A stretch of 64,000 nucleotides of DNA from an uncultured Solirubrobacteraceae bacterium (lineage in GTDB: Bacteria; Actinomycetota; Thermoleophilia; Solirubrobacterales; Solirubrobacteraceae). The stretch covers positions 1 to 64,000 of the forward strand of contig CADCVR010000042.1 in NCBI GenBank assembly GCA_902806205.1, in the 5' to 3' direction. Of the stretch, positions 36,345-44,869 are shown in pieces. The notes beneath the pieces are model-generated. The model worked only from the letters and a program-made list of their open reading frames with translations. It was not told the origin of the DNA and did not search any database. A program made the position numbers and the translations under genes. The stretch's first letter is position 1. Each line of letters opens with the position of its first letter.

Positions 36345-38027
36345 TCAGGGCGCCAACTCGAGCGCCCGGCGGGCGCGGCGCTCGGCCGCGAGGTCCCGTG
36401 GCGCGGCGGTCTTGCGGTAGAGCGTCGCGCGCACCCCGCGCGTCAGCGGCCGATTTCCGAACCGCGGCTGGGCGCCGATGCGAACGAGGTTCGGGTTCCG
36501 GTCGGCCTGGCGCTGCCACTGCGCCGAGCGCTTGCGCACCAGCTCGGTCCACGGCGCGCGCCAGCGCGAGCCGCGGACGATCGGATTGACGAGCACGAGC
36601 GTCTGCCCCGGCCGCAGCGACGACACGTAGGAGTCCAGGACCCGCGACGGCCGCGCCTCCCGCAGGCGCTCGAGTGCGTCGCGCCAGTCAAAGACGAGGG
36701 GGTCACGCACCAGGGAGATCGAATCCGCGTAGCGCAGTCCGTCCGGCAGGTAGTAATGCAGCACGGGCGTCTGCTCCGGGTGAACGGAGACGACGAGATC
36801 CCCCGGGTAGACGTCGGCCTTGATCTTCGCCGCGACGAGCCGCACGTTGCTCTTGCTCTCGAGCTCCTTGGTCCGCGGGTCCATCCACAGCACGCAGATG
36901 ATCACCAGGGCGACGAGGCCGAGGCGCCCGGCGTGGGCGAGCCCGACGCCCGCGAGCAGCAGGACCGGACCGACGAAGACCGCGAAGTAGCGGACCGCGA
37001 ACGCGGGAGAGACCTGCGACGCGGTCCAGGCGACCAGCAGGGCGGCGAGCGGGAGCACGATGAGCACCCAGGCTGTGGTGCGGCGCACGGATGCGGCGAC
37101 CTCCGTGGGCTGCCCGACCACCGCGGCATCGCTTCCGCGGACCTTCACGATGGTCGCCAGCCCGGCGCCCGCCGCCAGCGCGAGCGCGAGCGGCACGGGC
37201 TCGCCGCCGAGGATCCCCGCGATCGGCCCGAACACGTCGCCGACGCTCGGGCGCCGGGACCACGGCGCCCCCGTGTGCAGCGCCTGGAAGTACAGCGATG
37301 GCAGCCACGGCGCGTAGAGCAGCGCCACGGTGCCGTAGGCGATGACGACGTCGCGCAGGAACGCCCGGCGGTCGCGGGCCGCGCGCCACGCGGGCACGAG
37401 CGCCGCCAGCGTTCCGACCGCGAGGAAGAGTCCCCAATTGTGGCAGTACATCAGCGCCGCGAGCGCGACGGAGAACAGCGGCAGGAACGCGCGGCGGCGG
37501 AAGACGAACACCCGGACGAGCGCCGCGGCGACCACCAGGGCCAGCAGGGAGACGAGCGCGTACATCCGCGTCTCTTGCGCGTAGTAGGTCAGGAACGGGT
37601 TGACCGCCGCGAGAATTGCTGCGAAGAGCCCCGCCCGGCGCCCGAAGGTCCCCGCTGCGGCCCAGTAGGCCACCGGAATCGCCACCAGAGCGAAGCCCAG
37701 CGACAGCACGTGGGTGGTGGCCTGGCCGTCGCCGAAGATCGACATCCAGACCCGCAGGAGCATGTAGTACAGCGGCGGCGAGCCGTCGAGCCGCAGCACG
37801 CCCGGGATGTCGAGGAAGCCGTGGGACGCGATGCCCACCGACAGCCCCTCGTCGATCCAGAACGGCGCGTGCAGCGCGGTGGTCCGCAGAAGCACGGAGA
37901 CGAGCACGAGCCCGCCGAGCGCCAGGGCCACCGCGACGCCGACGGGCAGCGCCCGGACCGCCGGTCGCACGGGCAGGCGGACGGCGCGCGGCCGCCCGCG
38001 GTCGAGCGCGGGCGAGCTCATGCGCAC
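36345..38027 (-). CDS. GT39-type membrane glycosyltransferase family protein
   Basis: FWIDEGLSVGIASHGFLDIPGVLRLDGSPPLYYMLLRVWMSIFGD; ETRMYALV; many TMs. Confidence 0.82.
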   Translation of the reverse strand: MRMSSPALDRGRPRAVRLPVRPAVRALPVGVAVALALGGLVLVSVLLRTTALHAPFWIDEGLSVGIASHGFLDIPGVLRLDGSPPLYYMLLRVWMSIFGDGQATTHVLSLGFALVAIPVAYWAAAGTFGRRAGLFAAILAAVNPFLTYYAQETRMYALVSLLALVVAAALVRVFVFRRRAFLPLFSVALAALMYCHNWGLFLAVGTLAALVPAWRAARDRRAFLRDVVIAYGTVALLYAPWLPSLYFQALHTGAPWSRRPSVGDVFGPIAGILGGEPVPLALALAAGAGLATIVKVRGSDAAVVGQPTEVAASVRRTTAWVLIVLPLAALLVAWTASQVSPAFAVRYFAVFVGPVLLLAGVGLAHAGRLGLVALVIICVLWMDPRTKELESKSNVRLVAAKIKADVYPGDLVVSVHPEQTPVLHYYLPDGLRYADSISLVRDPLVFDWRDALERLREARPSRVLDSYVSSLRPGQTLVLVNPIVRGSRWRAPWTELVRKRSAQWQRQADRNPNLVRIGAQPRFGNRPLTRGVRATLYRKTAAPRDLAAERRARRALELAP

Positions 38028-39418
38028 GCTCCGAGCAGGCGCCAGCTGCCGTTGCGGGCGAGGGTCTCGAGCGGCCGGCCGGCGAGCGGCTCCAGCGACG
38101 GGACGGGGTCAGAGCCGCGGACCGTGCTCACCCGGAAGACGACCCCGGGCAGCTTGGGTTCGATCTCGATGAGGTTGGCGTGCACTCCGAGCTGCCAGGC
38201 GACGGTGGGCACGAGAAACACCCCGGTGGTCGCGCTCCCGCACGCCTTCAGCCGCTCCGCTCCGCCCGCGTCGGCAACGGAACGCTCGAGGTCGTCGAGG
38301 AGGCGCCCCTGGTAGCTCAGGTACTCGAGCATGCCGCGGGTCTTGCCCCAGTACGGCACGGTGAAGGTGAGCGCCGCGACCGCCGCCAGGGCGACGAGCG
38401 TGCGGGCCCCTGCTCCACGGAGCTCGCGCGCCGCCCACCCCGCGCCGACGCAGGCCACGACGACTGCGAGGGTGACGGGCATGACGAGGTAGCGCTGGTT
38501 GCCCGAGAAGCCGCGGGAGGTCATGTAGACGACGATCCCGAGCCAGGCCACGGCCATCGCCGCGAGCCCCGCGAGGGTGCGCGCCTTCCCGCCGGCGGCT
38601 GGGCGCCGCGCTGCCAGTCCGGCGAGAACGAGGCCGAAGCTGATCACGACGGGCAGCGTGATCATCGCTTGGGCGTCGCCGAGCACCGCGAGCACCGGGT
38701 TCTCGGACGGGGCGGGAGCGAACACGGTGGGCGCCTGCGCGCGATCGGACGCCCGGTTGAGGTTCCCCGAGCCCCAGAGCTCCGGGCCGAACCACAACAC
38801 CGGCACCGACGCGAAGCCGGGGGCGACGAGCTTCAGCCGGGCGCGCTCGTGCCACACGAGCCACAGTCCGTAGAGCCCGAAGAACGGCCACGCCTCCGGA
38901 CGCAGCAGTGCGGCGGCGAGGCCCAGGCCGAAGGCCTGCCGGTGCCTGCCCGCGAGGTGACGGTCGATCGCGCCCAGAACGGCCGCCGCCATCAGCCCCT
39001 CGGAGTTGCCGAGCGCGGCGTTCTTGAAGTACCAGGGCGCGAGCGTGAGCGCCCCGACCGCCGCCCCTCCCGCGACGGGGCCGCCGAGTCGCCGCGCGAC
39101 GCGGAAGGCGAAGACGAGCCCGAGCAGCGCCCCGAGACGCGCCACGACGAGCCAGAGCGACGGGGCGGCGTCGCCGAAGAGGGCGAACGGAACCGTGAAG
39201 AGCGCGGGCAGCGGCTTCCACGACGGTCCGTCGGTGGTGACCAGGTCGAGCTGCGTGATCTCCCGGCCCCAGATGATCCACGCCCAGGGGTCGTAGGTCG
39301 GCGTGCTCGGCAGCAGCAGGCTGAGCGCCGCGAGCGCCAGACAGGCCGCGAAGGCTCGCACCCAGCCGCCTGTCGCGGTCGGCGCGGGGACGTCGAGTGG
39401 ACGGGGTTCGAGCAGCAT
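38018..39418 (-). CDS. Polytopic membrane protein, glycosyltransferase-like
   Basis: TYDPWAWIIWGREITQLDLVTTDGPSWKPLPALFTVPFAL; overlaps the GT39 gene. Confidence 0.72.
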   Translation of the reverse strand: MLLEPRPLDVPAPTATGGWVRAFAACLALAALSLLLPSTPTYDPWAWIIWGREITQLDLVTTDGPSWKPLPALFTVPFALFGDAAPSLWLVVARLGALLGLVFAFRVARRLGGPVAGGAAVGALTLAPWYFKNAALGNSEGLMAAAVLGAIDRHLAGRHRQAFGLGLAAALLRPEAWPFFGLYGLWLVWHERARLKLVAPGFASVPVLWFGPELWGSGNLNRASDRAQAPTVFAPAPSENPVLAVLGDAQAMITLPVVISFGLVLAGLAARRPAAGGKARTLAGLAAMAVAWLGIVVYMTSRGFSGNQRYLVMPVTLAVVVACVGAGWAARELRGAGARTLVALAAVAALTFTVPYWGKTRGMLEYLSYQGRLLDDLERSVADAGGAERLKACGSATTGVFLVPTVAWQLGVHANLIEIEPKLPGVVFRVSTVRGSDPVPSLEPLAGRPLETLARNGSWRLLGACA

Positions 39419-39460
39419 CGCGACGGGCCGAAGGTACCCCTTCGGACGGCGACCGCGAAC

Positions 39461-39476
39461 GTGAACCGTGATTCAC
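39461..39476. promoter_or_regulatory. Putative TetR operator in divergent intergenic region
   Basis: GTGAA-ccgtga-TTCAC just upstream of TetR ATG 39486. Confidence 0.35.
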
Positions 39477-39485
39477 TGTTCAGGC

Positions 39486-40082
39486 ATGGATCGTCGAGAG
39501 CGCCGCGCCGCCGCCCGGGAAGGCATTCTCGCCGCCGCCCACCGGCAGGTCGCCGAAGGCGGCTGCGCCGCGGCATCGGTCGCCGCCGTCGCGGCTCGCG
39601 CGGGGGTGGCCTCGGGATCGCTCTACCGACACTTCCCCTCCCGCGCCGAGCTTCTCGCCGAGGTCGTCGGCGATGCCCTGCGCGCCGAGCGCGCGCTGCT
39701 CGTCCGCGCCGTCGAGGGCCGGCCGCCCCGGGCCGCGCTGGCGGCGTGGGTGGCCACGGTGGTGCAGCGTGCGCTCCAGGCGCCGGGTCTCACGCAGGCG
39801 CTGCTCGACGAGCCTGCCGACCCCCCGGTCATCGCGGTGCGGCTGCGCGAGAGACGCGCGCAGGAGGCGACGCTGACGGCCGTCTTGGAGGAGGGAGCCC
39901 GCACCGGTGCCTGGCGGCCCGGCGACGCTGCCGCGCAGGCCTCGGCGATCACGGGGGCGCTGCGAGCTGCCGTGGTCGGTCCGGTCGCCGCCGCTCGTCT
40001 GGGCCCGCGGCCCGACCCCCGCGCCGAGATCGACAAGCTCGTGACGTTCGTCTCCGGCGCGGTCGGTGTGCCGCCGGACTGA
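39486..40082 (+). CDS. TetR/AcrR family transcriptional regulator
   Basis: MDRRERRAAAREGILAAAHRQVAEGGCAAASVAAVAARAGVASGSLYRHFPSRAELLAEV. Confidence 0.93.
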   Translation: MDRRERRAAAREGILAAAHRQVAEGGCAAASVAAVAARAGVASGSLYRHFPSRAELLAEVVGDALRAERALLVRAVEGRPPRAALAAWVATVVQRALQAPGLTQALLDEPADPPVIAVRLRERRAQEATLTAVLEEGARTGAWRPGDAAAQASAITGALRAAVVGPVAAARLGPRPDPRAEIDKLVTFVSGAVGVPPD

Positions 40083-40102
40083 CCGGCGGCTCAGGCCTGC
40101 TC

Positions 40103-40585
40103 TCAGGTCACCGCCACCACGGTGACGACCGCGAGCGCCGCAACACCCTCCTCGCGCCCGACGAACCCGATGCGCTCGCCGGTCGAGGCCTTCACGTTGA
40201 CCCCGGAGGCCGTGATCCCGAGTGCCGCGGCGAGGTTCGCGGCCATCGCCGCCTTGTGCGCGGACACCCTCGGCCGCTCCATCACGAGCGTCGCGTCGGC
40301 GTGCACCGGCGTCCAACCCGCCGTGACGCCGCGCGCGACGGCCTCACGTAGGAGGGCCAGCGAGTCGGCGTCGCGAAAGGCCGCGTCCGTGTCGGGGAAG
40401 TGCTCGCCGATGTCGCCGAGGCAGGCGGCGCCGAACAGCGCGTCAACCACGGCATGCGTGAGCACGTCGGCGTCCGAGTGCCCGTCCAGGCCGGAGTGGT
40501 GCTCGAGCGTGACGCCGCCGAGGATCAGCGGGCGTCCGGCGACGAGGCGGTGGGAGTCCCAGCCGACACCGGTCCGGCTGCTCAT
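40103..40585 (-). CDS. ispF: 2-C-methyl-D-erythritol 2,4-cyclodiphosphate synthase
   Basis: VGWDSHRLVAGRPLILGGVTLEHHSGLDGHSDADVLTHAVVDALFGAACLGDIGEHFPDTD. Confidence 0.97.
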   Translation of the reverse strand: MSSRTGVGWDSHRLVAGRPLILGGVTLEHHSGLDGHSDADVLTHAVVDALFGAACLGDIGEHFPDTDAAFRDADSLALLREAVARGVTAGWTPVHADATLVMERPRVSAHKAAMAANLAAALGITASGVNVKASTGERIGFVGREEGVAALAVVTVVAVT

Positions 40586-41436
40586 CCGACGGGCTCCAGG
40601 CGCAGCTCGCGACCCTCGAAGACGCCGAGCTCGGTGACGCCGAGGCGCTCGAGCTGCAAGACGGCATGCTCGTAGCCGTAGCCCACTGCCTCCGGCGTGT
40701 GCGCGTCGGACGAGAGCACGATCGGATTGCCCGCGTCGACGACCATCTCCAGGAACGGCCCGCTCGGGTAGAGCTCGTTGACGGGCTTGCGCAGCCCGGC
40801 GGTCGAGAGCTCGATCGCGATCCCCGAGGCGGCGATCCCCTCCATGGCGATCTCGTAGTAGAAGCGACGATCGCGCTCGGGCTCGGGACGCAGACGTCCC
40901 CAGTGCTTGACGAGATCCGGGTGCGCCAGGACGTCGAAGAGCCCGCAGGTCGCGGCCTCCGCAAGCCACTCGAAGTACGTGCGCCACACCCGGTCGGCGG
41001 AATCGGCGCGGGTCCACACGTCGTACTTGTCGTAGTCCAGCGCACCGTCTCCGAGGAAGTGGATCGAGCCGATGACATAGTCCCAGGGTCGGCCGTCGAG
41101 CAGGGCGGCCATGCGGTCCTCGCGACCCGGGATGAAGTCGGCCTCGATGCCGAGCTTGAGATCGGTCTCCTCCTTGACCCAGCCGCAGTAGTCGGTCAGG
41201 TCGTCGGTCGCGTTGTCGCGCCAGAGCTCGTGGTCCCAGACCTCCAGGGCGTCGGTGAAGCGGTAGACGTGCTCGGCGACCCCGAGCTCCGTGATGCCCT
41301 TCTCGGTCGCCGACTCGCGGTAGCGCTCCGCGTTCGGCGCGGTGAAGTACCTCGAGGCCGGCGTGTCGGGCCCGTCGGGCCGCAGGTGGACGTGGTAGTC
41401 GGTCAACACAGGACCGCGGATGATCCCAGGTCCCAC
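40582..41436 (-). CDS. PHP-domain protein (histidinol-phosphatase-like)
   Basis: TDYHVHLRPDGPD; LGIEADFIPGRED; YVIGSIHFLGD; DVLAHPDLVKHWG; IVLSSDAHTPEAVG. Confidence 0.9.
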   Translation of the reverse strand: MGPGIIRGPVLTDYHVHLRPDGPDTPASRYFTAPNAERYRESATEKGITELGVAEHVYRFTDALEVWDHELWRDNATDDLTDYCGWVKEETDLKLGIEADFIPGREDRMAALLDGRPWDYVIGSIHFLGDGALDYDKYDVWTRADSADRVWRTYFEWLAEAATCGLFDVLAHPDLVKHWGRLRPEPERDRRFYYEIAMEGIAASGIAIELSTAGLRKPVNELYPSGPFLEMVVDAGNPIVLSSDAHTPEAVGYGYEHAVLQLERLGVTELGVFEGRELRLEPVG

Positions 41437-41473
41437 CGACTGAGACGGCTCGAGGACCGTCGCGTACGGACTG

Positions 41474-42127
41474 TCACCGGTCGCGCAGGATGAGCTCGGC
41501 GAGGTGGAGGTCCTCCGGGGTGGTGACCTTGAAGTTCTGGGTCGTGGTGGGGACGAGCCGCACCGTGCCGCCCGCCGACTCGATGAGCGACGCGTCGTCG
41601 GTCGCGGCGGCCAGCGCCGCGTCGCCGGAGGCGAGCGCGCGCTCCAGCGCGTCGCGCCGGAACGCCTGTGGCGTCTGGATCGCCCACAGTCGCGTGCGGT
41701 CCAGCGTGCGCACCACCACCCCTCCGGCGCCCTCCTTGATCGTGTCGGCGACGGGCGCGGCGGCGATCGCGGCCTCGCAGCGGTCGCGGCGAAGCGCGTC
41801 GAGGCAGGCCTGGACGATCCCGGGAGTGAGCATCGGCCGGGCCGCGTCGTGAACGAGCACGCAGTCCGACGCGGGTGCAGCGTGCAGCGCGGCGCGCACG
41901 GAGTGCGAGCGCTCGGCGCCGCCCGGCACGCCGATCACCCCGGGGGGCGCGGCGACGCCCGCGGGCAGCGCCGCGACGATCTGCGTGATGTCGCCGACCG
42001 CCTGCAGCGCCGCGAGCGACCATTCGAGCAGCGGCCGCCCTGCGCAGGGGACGAGCGCCTTGGGCTGGGCGTGCCCGAGGCGCTCGCCCCGACCGGCGGC
42101 CACGAGGAGCGCGACCGCGGTCGGCAC
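41474..42127 (-). CDS. ispD: 2-C-methyl-D-erythritol 4-phosphate cytidylyltransferase
   Basis: LLVAAGRGERLGHAQPKALVPCAGRPLLEWSL; VLVHDAARPML; WAIQTPQAFRRDAL; FKVTTPEDLHLAE. Confidence 0.95.
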   Translation of the reverse strand: MPTAVALLVAAGRGERLGHAQPKALVPCAGRPLLEWSLAALQAVGDITQIVAALPAGVAAPPGVIGVPGGAERSHSVRAALHAAPASDCVLVHDAARPMLTPGIVQACLDALRRDRCEAAIAAAPVADTIKEGAGGVVVRTLDRTRLWAIQTPQAFRRDALERALASGDAALAAATDDASLIESAGGTVRLVPTTTQNFKVTTPEDLHLAELILRDR

Positions 42128-42145
42128 CGCCGGACGCTACCGCCG

Positions 42146-42760
42146 TTACTTCGCGGCCGACTCGGGGATCTTCGAGGCCGCGGAGGTGGTGAGGAGGTCG
42201 TCGAGGTAGACCTCGGACTCCTCCTCGCTCTTCTCCAGCGCGTACATCAGCTCGGACGCCAGGATCTTCTTCGCGCGGGTGTACATCTGCTTCTCGCCCG
42301 TCGAGAGGCCCTTCTCGTGCTCGCGGATGGCGAGGTTGCGCACGACCTCCGAGAGCTCGTAGATGTCGCCGGTCTTGATCTTGTCCCGGTTGTGCTTGAA
42401 GCGCCGGTTCCAGTTCTTGGGCATCTCGGAGAGATCGTCCCGCAGAACCGCCAGCACCTTCTTGACCATGTCCTCGTCGATGATGCGGCGCAGCCCCGCC
42501 AGCCCCGCGTTCTCGCACGGGACCATGACCGTCATGTCGTTGTGGAGGATCTTGATGGTCAGGTACTCGCGCTCGGCCCCGAACATCTTGCGCATCTCCT
42601 TCTTCATCACGACGCCGGCGCCGTGGTGCGGGTACACGACCTGGTCGCCGCATTCGAAGTCGATGTTCACGGGAATGGGCACGTCGAGGTCCTCGAGCGC
42701 GCTCAGATCAATATCCGTGTTTGAGATGGTGTCCTCCTTGGGGGTTGTTGCGGTCCTCAT
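42146..42760 (-). CDS. carD: CarD family transcriptional regulator
   Basis: FECGDQVVYPHHGAGVV; YLTIKILHNDMTVMVPCENAGLAGLRRIIDEDMVKKVLAVL; WNRRFKHNRDKIKTGD. Confidence 0.95.
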   Translation of the reverse strand: MRTATTPKEDTISNTDIDLSALEDLDVPIPVNIDFECGDQVVYPHHGAGVVMKKEMRKMFGAEREYLTIKILHNDMTVMVPCENAGLAGLRRIIDEDMVKKVLAVLRDDLSEMPKNWNRRFKHNRDKIKTGDIYELSEVVRNLAIREHEKGLSTGEKQMYTRAKKILASELMYALEKSEEESEVYLDDLLTTSAASKIPESAAK

Positions 42761-42772
42761 GCGACGTGTCCA

Positions 42773-43885
42773 TCACGTCTGCAAGTAGCGGTCCACGAGG
42801 TTGATCTCCTGCAGGCGACGAAGGCCCTCGCGGATGTCCTTCGCCCGGAGCTCGCCCACGCCCTCGACCGTCTCGAGCTCCGCGTCGGTGGCCGCGAGCA
42901 TCTCGTCGAGGCCCCCGAACTCCGTCACGATCTGCTGGACGACGAGCTTGGGAAGGCGGGGGATGCGTCCGAGGATGCGATAGCCCCTCGGCGAGACGGG
43001 ATAGTCGAGCGTGTTGAGCTTGCGGTCGTACCCGACGAGCTCGGCCAGGCGGCCGAAGTCCAGGAGGTCCTGGTGAGGGAGACGGCCGACCTGGTCCAGC
43101 GCGGCGGCGAACGCCTCGTCGGAGTCTTCGGCCAGGTAGTCGTGCACGAGCGCCGCCTTGTCCGACGCGGTGCCGACCATCGTCTCCTCGAGCTGCATCT
43201 CGATGAGCCGGCCTTCCGTGCCGAGCTCGACGATGTAGCGCTCGATCTCGACCGCCATGCGCGTCACGAGCTCGGAGCGCTGGAGGACCGTGAGGACGTC
43301 GTGCAACGTCGCTCCGCCCTCGAACTCCAGGGCGGTCAGGCGGGTGGAGACCTGGTCGAGGCGGGTGCGGTACTTGTCGAGCGTGGCCAGTGCCTGGTTG
43401 GCCTTGGCCAGCACGACGGGGATGTCCTCGAGGATGTACTTCGCACCGTCCACGTAGAGCGAGACCACCTCGCGCCGCTGGGAGACCGCGATGACCAGCG
43501 CGTCGGTCTGCTTCGATACGCGCTCGGCGGTGCGGTGGCGCGTGCCGGTCTCGAGGGAGAGGATCGTCGGATCGGGCACGAGCTGCACGTTGGCCATCGT
43601 GATCTTCGTCGCGTTCGCGTTGAGCACGATGCCGCCGTCCATCTTGGCCACCTGGTACAGCAGGGCGGGCGTGTAGTCGATGTCGAGCTTGATCCCGCCG
43701 GAGAACAGGAACGACAGCTCGTCGGGATCGCCGATGGTGATCAGTCCGCCCGTCCTGGCGTGGACGATGTCGTCGATGCCCTCACGCAGCCCGGTGCCCG
43801 GCGCGACCATCTCGAGCGCCTTCACGAGGGACGGCTCCTGGCGGCTCTCGAGCTCCTGAGGACCACCTGATCGCTTCGCCATCAA
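42773..43885 (-). CDS. disA: DNA integrity scanning diadenylate cyclase
   Basis: GTGLREGIDDIVHARTGGLITIGD; KMDGGIVLN; ETGTRHRTAERVSKQTDALVIAVSQRR; C-terminal HhH. Confidence 0.96.
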   Translation of the reverse strand: MMAKRSGGPQELESRQEPSLVKALEMVAPGTGLREGIDDIVHARTGGLITIGDPDELSFLFSGGIKLDIDYTPALLYQVAKMDGGIVLNANATKITMANVQLVPDPTILSLETGTRHRTAERVSKQTDALVIAVSQRREVVSLYVDGAKYILEDIPVVLAKANQALATLDKYRTRLDQVSTRLTALEFEGGATLHDVLTVLQRSELVTRMAVEIERYIVELGTEGRLIEMQLEETMVGTASDKAALVHDYLAEDSDEAFAAALDQVGRLPHQDLLDFGRLAELVGYDRKLNTLDYPVSPRGYRILGRIPRLPKLVVQQIVTEFGGLDEMLAATDAELETVEGVGELRAKDIREGLRRLQEINLVDRYLQT

Positions 43886-43926
43886 CAGTGATCCTACCAG
43901 GCGATCACACGATCTTTATCGCTGCT

Positions 43927-44325
43927 TCATCCCGGAGCGAGCTCGAACCACACGTGCGCGTCCGGGGCGGGCTGCGTCCCCCAGCGGCGCGCCAGCTTCT
44001 GCACCAGGAAGAGCCCCCACCCGGACGTGCCCGCGGGCCGGGGGCCCGGTTCCGCCGGCGCCACGAAGCCGCAGCCCTCGTCGTGAACCTCGACCCGTAC
44101 GCAGCCCCTGCCGTTCTCGGCCACCACCAGGACCCGCGCGTCCGGCGACGCCCCCGCGTGGCGCACGGCGTTGGTGACCACCTCGGAGACGAGCAGCCTC
44201 AGGTTGGGAAGAAGTTCCTCGCCGACCTGCGGCGCCAGCGCGCCAAAGGCGTCGCGCGCCTCCGCGATGGAAGCCGGCTCGGCAGGGAGATCGAGGCGTA
44301 GGAGGTTCACCGCAATCAGGCGCAT
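43927..44325 (-). CDS. ATP-binding protein, HATPase/anti-sigma RsbW-like
   Basis: NLRLLVSEVVTNAVRHAG; VRVEVHDEGCGFV; SGWGLFLVQKLARRWG. Confidence 0.9.
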   Translation of the reverse strand: MRLIAVNLLRLDLPAEPASIAEARDAFGALAPQVGEELLPNLRLLVSEVVTNAVRHAGASPDARVLVVAENGRGCVRVEVHDEGCGFVAPAEPGPRPAGTSGWGLFLVQKLARRWGTQPAPDAHVWFELAPG

Positions 44326-44422
44326 ACCCCGCGAAGCGGACCCGAACCATGCCGTTGCTCATCGGCGGACAAGTTGCTTAGCAACGATGCGGCCGTCTGA
44401 GCGCCCGATCGGACGCAGAGGG

Positions 44423-44450
44423 CTCATCCTTTCGTTCAGCTTTGCCGATA
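44423..44450 (+). promoter_or_regulatory. Putative sigma-28-like promoter upstream of the STAS gene
   Basis: cTCAT-N16-GCCGATA with -10 only 8 bp from the start codon. Confidence 0.35.
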
Positions 44451-44458
44451 CCGCTTGA

Positions 44459-44791
44459 GTGATGCCTCAGCTGACCGTCAGGACGTCCGAGGATGCGGGA
44501 GCACTGCGGGTCGTCGCCCACGGCGACCTGGACCTCGCGACAGCCGGCCGCCTTGGGCGTGCGCTCGAGGAGGCGGAACGCCGCGCGTCCGGGAACTCCG
44601 TCGTCCTCGACCTCTCCGGCGTCGCCTTCATGGACTCGACCGGTCTGCAGGTACTCCTCGATGCCGACGTCCGCGCCGCGGGCGCCGCGCACGCGCTCGC
44701 CGTCGTCCCCGGGGACGGTGAGGCCCGCCGGGTGATCGAGATCGCCGATGCGCTCTCGCACCTCAGTGTCACCGAGGTCCTTCCGGGCTGA
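44459..44791 (+). CDS. STAS-domain anti-sigma factor antagonist
   Basis: LRVVAHGDLDLATAGRLGRALEEAE; VVLDLSGVAFMDSTGLQVLLDAD. Confidence 0.93.
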   Translation: MMPQLTVRTSEDAGALRVVAHGDLDLATAGRLGRALEEAERRASGNSVVLDLSGVAFMDSTGLQVLLDADVRAAGAAHALAVVPGDGEARRVIEIADALSHLSVTEVLPG

Positions 44792-44869
44792 CCGGCCGGC
44801 CGTGTGCGGGCGGAAGGCCACGGCCGGGGCACGCACCGCGCAGGGCGGCGTCCACCGAGCGACGGAGCC

